Assembly: GCF_907164965.1 (NCBI RefSeq)
Contig: NZ_CAJRAM010000008.1
Span: forward strand, 1-48,105
Reading direction: 5' to 3'
Origin: Coxiella endosymbiont of Ornithodoros maritimus
GTDB lineage: Bacteria > Pseudomonadota > Gammaproteobacteria > Coxiellales > Coxiellaceae
DNA length: 48,105 nt
Positions 37,931 to 46,849 of the stretch are shown piece by piece. The notes below the pieces were generated by a model. It worked only from the letters and a program-made list of their open reading frames with translations, was not told the DNA's origin and made no database searches. Each line of letters begins with the position of its first letter. Position 1 is the first letter of the stretch. A program made the translations under genes and the position numbers.

Positions 37931-39393
37931 ATGCTAATCGATGAATATAAAAATGATGTTCAAAGACAAGTAAAATTGATTAAAATTTATCTTCGCGGTG
38001 AAAATAAATCCAAATTAAATAACCTTTTTAAAAAAGCAGAGAGCTTTAAGGAATTTCGTATTGATTTTTCTCCTAAAGCAATTTCTAACTCTCTGGTTCG
38101 CCGTTATTTTGAGTCCCATTTAGCACTCAACGGTTTACAATCTTTATCTAGGCATCCTGTCATTTCTATAGTAAAAGGATTTACCGATTATCTAAAAAGC
38201 GGCATAACTTATTACGCGTGAGTAGTAGATAAAGAACTGGCAGATAAATTTGCAGAACGTGATAACTTGCCATTTTTAGAATCCAGCTCAGCAATCAAGA
38301 AAGACATCAATGATGGCTATGAATATGGGTGGAATGGAATGCATGACGAAACTACGATTGCCATTAAATTAATTTCTGTTTCAGATGAGATGGCCGAATA
38401 TTTTAATGAGCGCTAACGTGAAAGTCTTATGAAATTTAATAAATATGTTTATTTTTTGACGCTCTATAGCATTGCCACCGTTATTGCTGACTTCCAAGAA
38501 AAAATAATTAACCATTACCCCATCCTTCCATTAGAAGGGCTCTACGAAGCTGGGCTTTATTCGGAGGAGCACAGAGGGCGGATTAATCGCGATCAATCCC
38601 AAGAAGATGTCACCTACACGCACCTGGGATATTATGTTCAATACATCCAGTTTCTTTCTATGATAAGGTGATGGTTTTAAGTAGACCGCCGCAAAAAGAC
38701 CGCTACCCAGAACATTCCACCTTCGACCCTAAAGTCAGTTTCCCAAAGCATCTTTTTGAATTAAATGTTTGTCTGTTCGTAAAATCTATTTCAGGCATGA
38801 GATTTGTTTAAATTAGAACAATTTTAGTAATTTGCGGGAGAATTAGGCAATTAAAGGCTTCTGCTCCGACGGGAAAGAGATTTTTAAAAATTATCCAATA
38901 TCTTGTGTTAACTCGATTTATTTTATGGGCGGTTATAGCTTATATGAGTTTATTGCTCCCCTTCATATTAGGGTTTTTGTGGAAGAGCTTCAAGAGGCAG
39001 GCTTACATGAATAACGTATTTAACAATTGACAAGTTATTAGAGGGTGATTTAGGAATCCTTAGCTGAAGTTTTGAAATGTGTAATTCATTGCAATCGAGT
39101 ATTTATAAATAAACAGAAATTATATGAAAAAATATCAAAAATAGGGTTAGAAGAAAAAGTGAAAACCTATTGAAAAAAAAGAGTTTCTAATTCGAGGGAA
39201 TATTTTTTTGTTAAATGGAGTATCTAAAACCGACAAAATTAATGCTGTCGATAAAGTTTTAAATTTTCTAAAAGGAGAAAAAGTCACATTTTTTAAAAAG
39301 GAGATGTGGGCTTTGCATGACAAAACATTGGAAAAGATTATAGAAGATGAAAAATACAGCGCATTTATTCCTTCTGAGATAAGAAAATCTTAG
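37931..39393 (+). pseudogene. Decayed gene of unknown family between ftsW and murG
   Basis: A single frame from ATG 37931 runs to 38671 apart from TGA 38219 and TAA 38414. It encodes a mostly helical sequence (SKLNNLFKKAESFKEFRIDF, NDGYEYGWNGMHDETTIAIK, YFLTLYSIATVIADFQEKII). A shift near 38655 leads to YDKVMVLSRPPQKDRYPEHS. Later pieces include SIYFMGGYSLYEFIAPLHIR, then QKLYEKISKIGLEEKVKTY, a run of eight A (39173-39180), and KINAVDKVLNFLKGEKVTFF to TAG 39391. These suggest a former protein of about 450-480 residues. No domain was recognised. Two stops and at least three frameshifts make it non-functional. Confidence 0.55.
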
Positions 39394-39406
39394 CAGCTGT
39401 TTAGCC

Positions 39407-39435
39407 TTACCCTAAAGGCCCGAGAGTGCTATCAT
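39407..39435 (+). promoter_or_regulatory. Putative murG promoter
   Basis: TTACCC (39407-39412) and TATCAT (39430-39435) are separated by 17 bp. The -10 ends 6 bases before the murG ATG, so the predicted transcript starts at the ATG itself. No Shine-Dalgarno precedes murG. The -35 match is weak. Confidence 0.35.
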
Positions 39436-39441
39436 CCTGTT

Positions 39442-40518
39442 ATGAATCGAATATTAATTATAGCCGGCGGCACTGGCGGCCATATTTTTCCGGCACTCGT
39501 GGTAGCGCGAGGGTTGCGTGAACAGGAGGTTGACGTCCAATGGCTGGGTGTGAAAGGAGGGCTTGAAGAAAAGCTAGTTCCTGATAGCTTTCCTTTGCAC
39601 CTCATTCAAATTAAAGCTTTTCGTGGGAAAAGAGGACTGCAACAGCTTCTTATGCCTTTGCGTTTAGTAAGGGCGGTTTTTCAAGCTTACCAAATTATTT
39701 GTCAGTTTAAACCCGATGTCATCTTAGGTATGGGCGGTTATGTGGCGGGTCCCGGGGGGCTAGCGGCTTGGATAACTCGCACACCTTTAATCATTCATGA
39801 ACAAAACTCGATTCCCGGTCTAACGAATCGTGTATTGGCGAAAATGGCTAAATCTATCTTGCAAGGTTTTCCCGACACATTCCCTCAAAATCGTAAAGTA
39901 GTTACAACGGGCAATCCGGTTCGTGCGGAACTGGTTAAGATGCCATTGCCACAAATTCGTTTGGCTGGTCGTCGCGGGCCGTTACGTATTTTAGTTTTAG
40001 GCGGCAGTCAAGGGGCTCAGTCTATTAATCAAAAAATGCTGGCCGCATTGAGTAGTTATCCCTGCTCTGAAGAAATTGCTGTTTGGCATCAAACCGGAGA
40101 ACGAGATTTTGAATTCATCAAAAAAGAGTACGAAAAGATAAAGATAGAAGCTAAGGTCGATGATTTTATTAGCGGCATGGCAGATGCCTATAGTTGGGCT
40201 GACTTAGTTGTTTGCCGGGCAGGCGCTTTGACTGTTTGCGAAATCGCCTCAGTTGGGGTGGCGAGTATTTTTATCCCTTACCCTCATGCCGTGGACAACC
40301 ATCAATTCCATAACGCCCGCTTTTTGGAACAAGCAGGAGCTGCTATTATTATTTCAGTGGGATTATTAACGGAAACGGATTTGATGCGTTTGTTTGAACA
40401 ATTTGCGCAGAATCGCGACCGGCTGTTAACCATGGCCGAAAATGCGCGAAAATTAGCAAAGCCCGAAGCCGTTCAGCGTGTCATTGCTCAATGTAAGAAA
40501 TTTTATGCAGCTCGATAA
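39442..40518 (+). CDS. murG: Lipid II synthase (UDP-GlcNAc transferase) MurG
   Basis: MurG adds GlcNAc to lipid I on the cytoplasmic face of the inner membrane. It is a GT-B enzyme of 358 residues: GGTGGHIFPAL (9-19) at the N-terminus, GMGGYVAGPGG, IHEQNSIPGLTNR, VLGGSQGAQSIN at the start of the second domain, ADLVVCRAGALTVCEIA and PYPHAVDNHQFHNA. ATG 39442 gives the family N-terminus directly. It opens the murG-murC-murB-ftsQ block, and murC begins 14 bases before its stop. Confidence 0.97.
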   Translation: MNRILIIAGGTGGHIFPALVVARGLREQEVDVQWLGVKGGLEEKLVPDSFPLHLIQIKAFRGKRGLQQLLMPLRLVRAVFQAYQIICQFKPDVILGMGGYVAGPGGLAAWITRTPLIIHEQNSIPGLTNRVLAKMAKSILQGFPDTFPQNRKVVTTGNPVRAELVKMPLPQIRLAGRRGPLRILVLGGSQGAQSINQKMLAALSSYPCSEEIAVWHQTGERDFEFIKKEYEKIKIEAKVDDFISGMADAYSWADLVVCRAGALTVCEIASVGVASIFIPYPHAVDNHQFHNARFLEQAGAAIIISVGLLTETDLMRLFEQFAQNRDRLLTMAENARKLAKPEAVQRVIAQCKKFYAAR

Positions 40519-41902
40519 AAAAATCATTAATCATGTTCACTGTTTAGGGATTGGCGGTATTGGTGTCAGTGCGCTCGCCGAAATTTTATTAAAAAAAGGC
40601 TGTCGTGTGACAGGATCGGATGTTTCTCCCAATAAGAATACCGAACGATTACAACGATTAGGCGCTGAAATTATATTCAATCACGAAGATATGGCCATCA
40701 CTCAGGCGGATTGTGCCGTTTACTCGAGTGCCATCGGGGCGACAAATCCTGAATTGATGGCAGCAAAGCAAGCGAAAATACCGCTTCTAAAACGCGGCCA
40801 AATGCTCGCTAACTTAATGAAAGAGTATCAATCCATTGCCGTTGCCGGCGCCCATGGAAAAACCACCACGTCGGGGATGTTAAGCCATGCGTTCGTTGAG
40901 GCGAATTTAGACCCTACGTTTATGGTCGGGGGTGTATTAAACAATTCTCAAACGCCAGCACGGGTTGGTAACGGCTATTATTTTATTGCTGAAGCGGATG
41001 AAAGTGACGCTTCGTTTTTATTTATGCATCCCGATATTGCCGTTGTGACTAATATCGATGCGGATCACTTAAGTACATATGATGGCGATTTTAATCGTTT
41101 AAAACAAACGTACATACAATTCTTAGAACAAACAGCGCGAGATGGCCTTGTGGTTTTGTGTTTGGATGATCTTATACTTCGCGAAATAGCACCGGCGTTG
41201 TCTCGCCGGGTAATCACCTATGGTTTTTCTTCTGATGCTCAGTATCGTGTGGTTGATTACTGTCAACAAGGTATCCAAAGCCATTTTCAAATCCATTCCC
41301 CTTACCGTAAGGCGCCTTTAAACATTAAATTAAGTATGCCCGGGCAGCATAATGCTTTAAATGCGACGGCAGTAACGGCAATCGCTGATGTGGTTCAAAT
41401 GAATGAACCTACATTACTTAAATCATTGGCAGGCTTTCCTGGTGTGGATCGTCGATTTACTATTCGTGGCGAAATGATTTTGCCTAAGGGAAATGCGTTA
41501 ATTATCGAGGATTATGGCCATCACCCCAACGAGATCAAAGCTACTTTAGCCGCAGCACGGGCCGCGTGGCCAGAACGGCGAATGGTATTGGTATTTCAGC
41601 CACACCGTTATAGCCGCACTCGGGATTTAATGACGGAATTCGTTTCTGTTTTAGCAGAAACTGATTGGTTGATTTTGCTTGAAGTTTATAGTGCTGGCGA
41701 GATGCCAATCCCTGGTGCTGATGGAATGGCGCTAATTAAAATGATGTGCAATGGGATGGTGCAAAAAACAACTTTTGTGCCGTTACTGCAAAATTTGCCT
41801 GAAACATTGCAAAAATTAAGCCAACCCAATGACATTATTATTTTACAAGGGGCCGGAAATATAGGCAGTGTCGTTACTGCCTTGGTGCAGACTCATGGAT
41901 AA
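40505..41902 (+). CDS. murC: UDP-MurNAc--L-alanine ligase
   Basis: MurC adds L-alanine to UDP-MurNAc with ATP, the first peptide-stem step. It shows the N-terminal HCLGIGGIGVSALAEIL, TGSDVSPNKNTERL, the ATP loop GAHGKTTTSGML (from 115), EADESDASFLF, NIDADHLSTYDG, and the C-terminal EDYGHHPNEIKATLAAAR and FQPHRYSRTRDL. ATG 40505 is preferred over a longer in-frame start at 40478 because the family begins close to HVHCLGIGG. The length of 465 residues is normal. It overlaps both murG and murB. Confidence 0.97.
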   Translation: MQLDKKIINHVHCLGIGGIGVSALAEILLKKGCRVTGSDVSPNKNTERLQRLGAEIIFNHEDMAITQADCAVYSSAIGATNPELMAAKQAKIPLLKRGQMLANLMKEYQSIAVAGAHGKTTTSGMLSHAFVEANLDPTFMVGGVLNNSQTPARVGNGYYFIAEADESDASFLFMHPDIAVVTNIDADHLSTYDGDFNRLKQTYIQFLEQTARDGLVVLCLDDLILREIAPALSRRVITYGFSSDAQYRVVDYCQQGIQSHFQIHSPYRKAPLNIKLSMPGQHNALNATAVTAIADVVQMNEPTLLKSLAGFPGVDRRFTIRGEMILPKGNALIIEDYGHHPNEIKATLAAARAAWPERRMVLVFQPHRYSRTRDLMTEFVSVLAETDWLILLEVYSAGEMPIPGADGMALIKMMCNGMVQKTTFVPLLQNLPETLQKLSQPNDIIILQGAGNIGSVVTALVQTHG

Positions 41903-42844
41903 AGAGAATTTTACTCGTTTGCGTGGCGAATTATTCTGTGATCAACCATTAGCGCGTTACACTTCTTGGCGCGTGGGCGGAAAAGCAGAACGACTTTATC
42001 GTCCGGCCGATTTATCTGATTTACAAGATTTTCTGACTCAATTGCCTTCCGATGAACCTTTAACCTGGCTTGGTTTAGGGAGTAATGTATTAATTCGAGA
42101 CGGTGGAATTAAAGGAGCCGTTATTCTAACATTAAACCGACTGAAAGAACTCTCTGTTATTAATAGTCAATTAGTTTTCGCAGAGCAAAGCGGAACACAG
42201 GATTTTTTATCTGGGAATGGCAAAACCATCATCCGAGCAGAAGCCGGCGTCACTTGCGCTAAATTAGCAAAATTTTGTGTGAGCCAAGGCTTAGAGGACG
42301 GTGCTTTTTTCGCCGGCATTCCAGGAACTGTCGGCGGTGCTTTAGCGATGAATGCGGGCGCTTTCGGCAGTGAAACGTGGCGCAATGTAATTGGTGTGGA
42401 AACCATTGGTCATCAGGGCGAAATATTAAAGCGTACGCCGGGTGAATTTAAAATTCACTACCGTCAAGTGGAAGGATTAGAAAATCAATTTTTTATTGCT
42501 GGTTATTTTTTTTTAATCGCGGCGATACGGACAAAGTAAAAACTGCTATTAATATGCTACTTAAAAAACGCAATCTATCACAGCCCATCGGAAAATATAG
42601 CTGTGGCTCGGTATTTCGTAACCCGCCGGGTGATTACGCCGCACGGTTAATTGAATCGGCTGGTTTAAAGGGCAAATCCATTGGAAACGCTGAAGTTTCA
42701 GAAAAGCACGCTAATTTTATTTTAAATAAAGGTAATGCCAGTGCTGCCGATATTGAAGCTTTAATCCATTATGTGGCTCAGCACGTTAATCAAATGCATG
42801 GCATTCAACTTGTTAAAGAAGTGCATATTATTGGACGATCCTGA
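41895..42844 (+). CDS. murB: UDP-N-acetylenolpyruvoylglucosamine reductase MurB, interrupted by a frameshift
   Basis: MurB reduces UDP-GlcNAc-enolpyruvate to UDP-MurNAc with NADPH and FAD. The first frame (ATG 41895) has TSWRVGGKAERLY, WLGLGSNVLIRDGG, EDGAFFAGIPGTVGGALAMN and AGAFGSETW, then ends early at TAA 42537 after a run of nine T (42506-42514). The next frame continues with NRGDTDKVKTAINMLLKKRN, SCGSVFRNPPGDYAARLIE (proton-donor Ser region) and the ending VKEVHIIG (catalytic Glu). One extra T, or two fewer, joins them into a normal protein of about 316 residues. The truncated product would lack catalytic residues. It is normally essential, so slippage or a sequence error should be considered before loss. 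Confidence 0.93.
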
Positions 42845-43575
42845 TGAAGAGGTATAATGTAAAAAGAAAAACCCACCGAAATTTAAAAAATATAAAAAAA
42901 TTAATTCCGACTGCATTACTGTTGCTTGCTTTTGTAAGCCTTTTAGCGGGAATTATAACTTTGCATAATCCAAAGACACTGCCTTTTCGTCAAATTAAAA
43001 TTACAGTGAGTAGCGATCATATCAAAATGGCTGAATTAAAAGACATTGTTGTCCATCACATTCAGGGTGGTTTTTTTTCTTTTAACGCCTCGACGTTGCA
43101 AACAGCATTAATGTCGCTGCCATGGGTGCACGATGTGTCGGTGCGACGAATATGGCCCAATGAATTAGAAATTCAGGTAGAAGAACAGCGACCGATTGCC
43201 CGCTGGAATCAAAATGAATTAATCATGCAAAAGGGTGAAATTTTTTCCCCGCCGCTTGCAACCATTCCTCAAAATATTCCACAACTCAGCGGGCCTAATA
43301 ATAGCGAAGAAAATGTATTAAACCGGTTTCAACAATTTAGTCAGTTGCTCATCCATTTTCACGCCGTCGTCACGGCTTTATCATTAACAAAACGGGGCGC
43401 TTGGTCTCTGATTTTAAATGGGCATACTCAAATTTTTTTAGGCCGTGAAAACATCGATCACCGATTTGAACAATTCGTGCATCTTTACCCTAAAATTATT
43501 GGCGCGAACATTAATCGAATTGAACATGTTGATCTTCGATATTCGAATGGGTTGGCCATTCAATGGAAGAATTAA
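42844..43575 (+). CDS. ftsQ: Cell division protein FtsQ
   Basis: FtsQ is a bitopic divisome protein that binds FtsB/FtsL and recruits later proteins. This one has 243 residues: a basic cytoplasmic tail (RYNVKRKTHRNLKNIKK), one transmembrane helix (ALLLLAFVSLLAGIITL, about 25-41), a POTRA domain with FNASTLQTALMSLPWVHDVS and VRRIWPNELEIQVEEQRPIA, and a C-terminal beta domain with LTKRGAWSLILNG and IEHVDLRYSNGLAIQWK. The ATG shares a base with the murB stop. ddl, which often lies before ftsQ, is absent. ftsA is separated by a decayed gene. Confidence 0.95.
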   Translation: MKRYNVKRKTHRNLKNIKKLIPTALLLLAFVSLLAGIITLHNPKTLPFRQIKITVSSDHIKMAELKDIVVHHIQGGFFSFNASTLQTALMSLPWVHDVSVRRIWPNELEIQVEEQRPIARWNQNELIMQKGEIFSPPLATIPQNIPQLSGPNNSEENVLNRFQQFSQLLIHFHAVVTALSLTKRGAWSLILNGHTQIFLGRENIDHRFEQFVHLYPKIIGANINRIEHVDLRYSNGLAIQWKN

Positions 43576-43579
43576 TTTT

Positions 43580-44078
43580 CTGATATTTTTTATTTTTAAA
43601 TGAATAAGCAAAGATCTCCTCTTCTTTAATATCAAAAAACCATAAATGGATAGACAATTTTTTTGTTGAATGCGTTCTTTAATCCAAGTAAAGGTTAGGC
43701 AATTTTGATAAGAGTGCGTTAAACCCTCTTTAGTAAATTGATTAGCATCTTGAACCATTGAAGAATTTGTTTTAATCAGAGAACCCAGAGGGTATAAAAT
43801 CGTTTTGTTTTAAGTTTTCACTGTTGAGTAAAGTTTATGCCGCCGTACTGACTGTGTCCTAAAATGATAAGGTGTTTTACGTTTAAATAGCAAATGCTAA
43901 ATTCGAGCCCCGCGCTCATGCTATGATGACTTTCGTCGGCTTTGTAAGGTGGAACAATGTTGGCCACATTTCGGAAAACAAATAAATCGCCCGGATCGCA
44001 TTTTTGCATTATTGCCGGTTGCGTATTTTTTCGAAAATCACGGTAGCCTCGAATAATTTTTTTAAATGCTTTTTCCAT
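43580..44078 (-). pseudogene. Beta-carbonic anhydrase relic
   Basis: From ATG 44078 the minus strand reads MEKAFKKIIRGYRDFRKN, then directly DPGDLFVFRNVANIVPPY, then SAGLEFSICYLNVKHLIILG and HSQYGGI. This is a beta-carbonic anhydrase from which the segment with the first zinc ligands (Cys-x-Asp-x-Arg) has been deleted; the later zinc Cys in the GHSxCGG motif is Tyr. After a stop and frameshift, 43758 onward carries LTHSYQNCLTFTWIKERIQQ and IYGFLI, the family C-terminus. Zinc binding is lost, so it is dead. It lies between ftsQ and ftsA, opposite to the cluster. The left limit is approximate. Confidence 0.85.
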
Positions 44079-44214
44079 CTAATCTCTTAAACTACTTTGA
44101 TATTTAAATATAATTAACTAGTATCTAAGTAATATATTGTAAATATCCATGGAAATCTGACTAATCATATGAAACAACATTTATTTTTTAATAGTGATTT
44201 TGAAGTATATCGCT

Positions 44215-44220
44215 TATACT
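44215..44220 (+). promoter_or_regulatory. Possible -10 box for ftsA-ftsZ
   Basis: TATACT at 44215-44220 lies 50 bp before the ftsA ATG in a very AT-rich stretch. No convincing -35 lies at 16-18 bp. A promoter is expected here because a decayed minus-strand gene separates ftsA from ftsQ. Confidence 0.3.
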
Positions 44221-44270
44221 AATGATTTAATAGTCAATGTCAGTGTTTTCACAGGGAGATTTTGGCGGCT

Positions 44271-45503
44271 ATGCCGAAAAATCCAGATAAAAATCTCATT
44301 GTTGCCTTAGATATCGGTACGAGTAAAATCGCGGCTCTTGTCGGAGAAGTTGCCCAAGATAACCAGATTCAAGTTATTGGTTTTGGCACGCATCCGTCAC
44401 GCGGTTTAAAGCGCGGTGTTGTGGTTAATATTGAATCAACAGTCCAATCGATTCAGAGAGCGGTTGAAGAAGCAGAATTAATGGCAGGATGTGATATTCA
44501 TTCTGCTTATACTGGGATCGCGGGCAACCATATTCGCAGCCTAAATTCTCACGGGATTGTGGCCATTCGCGACTGCGAAGTGAACCAATCGGATGTGGAC
44601 CGCGTTATTGACGCCGCTAAAGCGGTGGCCATTCCCGCCGATCAAAAAATACTGCATATTCTGCCACAAGAATTTATCATCGATAATCAAGAAGGCGTTC
44701 GGGAGCCGGTCGGCATGTCGGGCGTACGCTTGGAAGCCAAGGTGCATATTGTGACTGGTGCGGTGAGCGCCGCTCAAAATATTAACAAGTGTGTCCGCCG
44801 TTGCGGACTGCAAGTGGGCGATATCGTATTAGAGCAATTGGCCTCCAGCCATGCCGTTTTAACAGACGATGAAAAAGAATTGGGTGTCTGTATGGTGGAC
44901 ATAGGAGGAGGGACAACGGACATTGCTATCTTCACTGAAGGAGCCATCCGCCATACCCACGTTATCCCCATCGCCGGCGATCACGTCACAAATGACGTGG
45001 CGGTAGCCTTACGTACGCCGACTCAATATGCCGAACAAATTAAAATTAAATACGCCTCCGTATTGCCAGAGGAGGTCAACCCTGAAGAAGCCATTCAAGT
45101 CCCCAGCGTGGCTAAGCGCCTGCCTAAACAGGTGGAAAAACGGGCATTGGCTCAGGTGGTTGCATCGCGTTATGAAGAATTATTTGAGCTTGTGCTGGCC
45201 GAATTGCGTCGTAGTGGATTTGAAGATTTAATTGCTGCCGGCATTGTGCTGACGGGTGGTGCTTCGCATATAACTGGTTGTATTGAATTGGCTGAGCGCA
45301 TTTTCCAAATGCCGGTGCGGTTAGGGCTGCCTCAGTATGTCAATGGTTTGGCGGATGTTCGTGACAATCCTATTTATGCTACGGCAGTGGGATTACTCAT
45401 TCATGGCTATCAAAGTCAGCTCAATAATCGGCCTGTTTTTGATTTGCAACACGGCATGAGCTTATGGCAACGGATGAAAAGTTGGTTCCAAGGAAATTTT
45501 TGA
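44271..45503 (+). CDS. ftsA: Cell division protein FtsA
   Basis: FtsA is an actin-fold protein that tethers FtsZ filaments to the membrane. It has the phosphate-1 loop LIVALDIGTSKIAALVGE, the 1C-domain region GCDIHSAYTGIAGNHI, phosphate-2 MVDIGGGTTDIAIF, the adenosine motif IVLTGGASHI, and a C-terminal amphipathic helix LWQRMKSWFQGNF for membrane binding. The length of 410 residues is normal. ATG 44271 is preferred, and GGGAGA lies 11 nt upstream. TTG 44262 is possible but too close to that site. ftsZ follows 21 bp later. Confidence 0.96.
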   Translation: MPKNPDKNLIVALDIGTSKIAALVGEVAQDNQIQVIGFGTHPSRGLKRGVVVNIESTVQSIQRAVEEAELMAGCDIHSAYTGIAGNHIRSLNSHGIVAIRDCEVNQSDVDRVIDAAKAVAIPADQKILHILPQEFIIDNQEGVREPVGMSGVRLEAKVHIVTGAVSAAQNINKCVRRCGLQVGDIVLEQLASSHAVLTDDEKELGVCMVDIGGGTTDIAIFTEGAIRHTHVIPIAGDHVTNDVAVALRTPTQYAEQIKIKYASVLPEEVNPEEAIQVPSVAKRLPKQVEKRALAQVVASRYEELFELVLAELRRSGFEDLIAAGIVLTGGASHITGCIELAERIFQMPVRLGLPQYVNGLADVRDNPIYATAVGLLIHGYQSQLNNRPVFDLQHGMSLWQRMKSWFQGNF

Positions 45504-45524
45504 TTGGCATTAGGAGGCAATAAC

Positions 45525-46691
45525 ATGTTTGAATTGGGTGAAACCTCACCGCAAAATGCCCAAATAAAAGTCATCGGTATCGGTGGTGGTGGGGGAAACG
45601 CTATCGAGCATATGATCGCTGAGAATATCGATGGTGTAGAGTTTGTTTGTGCGAATACCGATTCTCAAGCCTTAGGGCGGTCTAAGGCACGAGTCGTTTT
45701 ACAGCTCGGTGATGAAATCACCAAAGGGCTTGGGGCGGGTGCCGATCCAAGCGTCGGTCGTCAAGCGGCTGAAGAGGCACGCGATTGCATTCGTGAAATT
45801 CTCGAAGGAACAGACATGGTTTTCCTAACCGCGGGAATGGGCGGGGGCACGGGAACTGGTGCTGCACCGATTTTCGCGGAAGTGGCCAAAGAGTTGGGTA
45901 TTTTGACAGTCGCTGTTGTGACGAAGCCATTCGTATTTGAAGGTAAAAAACGGATGGATGTGGCGGAAGAAGGGATCAAAGCGCTAGGTAACTATGTGGA
46001 CTCATTAATTACCATCCCGAATAATAAATTACTGAATGTGCTGGGCAAAAACATAACCCTTTTAAATGCTTTTAAAGCAGCGAACAATGTCTTATTAGGC
46101 GCCGTTCAAGGGATTGCTGATTTAATTACTCGTCCTGGATTGATAAACGTCGATTTTGCCGATGTACGCACCGTCATGTCAGAAATGGGGATGGCTATGA
46201 TGGGAACTGGCGTTAGCAGCGGCGAAACCAGAGCTCGTGAAGCCGCGGAAGCTGCTATCGCAAGCCCTCTGTTGGAAGACGTGGATTTCACGGGTGCTCG
46301 AGGCGTGTTAGTCAATATCAGTGCTGGGATGGATTTATCGATTGGCGAATTCGAACAGGTTGGCGAAGCTGTGAAGGCATTTGCTTCTGAAACAGCGACG
46401 GTTGTCATCGGTACTGTTATCGATCCCGATATGAGCGATGAACTGCGCGTAACGGTGGTGGTGACCGGATTGGGTTCGCACGCTGGTAGTAGCGGCGCCG
46501 GTGTCCCCTTAAAACCTGTAAAAAACACGAAAAACGATGGCACATTGGATTATTATCATCAATTGGATCGGCCGACTTATATGCGAAATCAAGAGCCCTC
46601 TAAACGCACGGTAGATCTCGAAGAGCAACGCGACCGGGATTTTGAATATTTAGATATTCCCGCGTTTTTACGTCGCCAGGAGGAAGATTGA
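45525..46691 (+). CDS. ftsZ: Cell division GTPase FtsZ
   Basis: FtsZ is the tubulin homologue that forms the cytokinetic ring. It has an N-terminal IKVIGIGGGGGNAIEHMI, FVCANTDSQAL, the GTP signature GGGTGTG (106-112), the LITIPNNKLL loop and the T7-loop region NVDFADVRTVM. The C-terminal tail ends with the conserved EYLDIPAFLRRQEED peptide that binds FtsA and other partners. The length of 388 residues is normal. ATG 45525 is chosen because AGGAGG (45512-45517) lies 7 nt before it. A TTG at 45504 overlaps that site. lpxC follows after 158 bp. Confidence 0.98.
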   Translation: MFELGETSPQNAQIKVIGIGGGGGNAIEHMIAENIDGVEFVCANTDSQALGRSKARVVLQLGDEITKGLGAGADPSVGRQAAEEARDCIREILEGTDMVFLTAGMGGGTGTGAAPIFAEVAKELGILTVAVVTKPFVFEGKKRMDVAEEGIKALGNYVDSLITIPNNKLLNVLGKNITLLNAFKAANNVLLGAVQGIADLITRPGLINVDFADVRTVMSEMGMAMMGTGVSSGETRAREAAEAAIASPLLEDVDFTGARGVLVNISAGMDLSIGEFEQVGEAVKAFASETATVVIGTVIDPDMSDELRVTVVVTGLGSHAGSSGAGVPLKPVKNTKNDGTLDYYHQLDRPTYMRNQEPSKRTVDLEEQRDRDFEYLDIPAFLRRQEED

Positions 46692-46804
46692 GCCGTCATT
46701 CAATGACTGAACCATCGATTATGTCGGGCAGCTGAGTTCCTCAGCGCGGGAATTCAGTGGAGATGATTAACACTAAAATATATTAACCGTTACTAGCAAG
46801 GATG

Positions 46805-46813
46805 TGCTAAAAT
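46805..46813 (+). promoter_or_regulatory. Putative lpxC promoter (extended -10)
   Basis: TGCTAAAAT at 46805-46813 is an extended -10 (TG-n-TAAAAT), 36 bp before the lpxC ATG. No good -35 is needed for such a promoter. It suggests that lpxC can be transcribed independently of ftsZ. Confidence 0.5.
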
Positions 46814-46849
46814 ACGCCTCCTGTTTTCCAGTAAAGGATTGATAACACA

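Noticed and set aside
44541-44971. Minus-strand open frames inside ftsA
   Set aside because: Antisense to conserved FtsA motifs, no start signals, no recognisable product.
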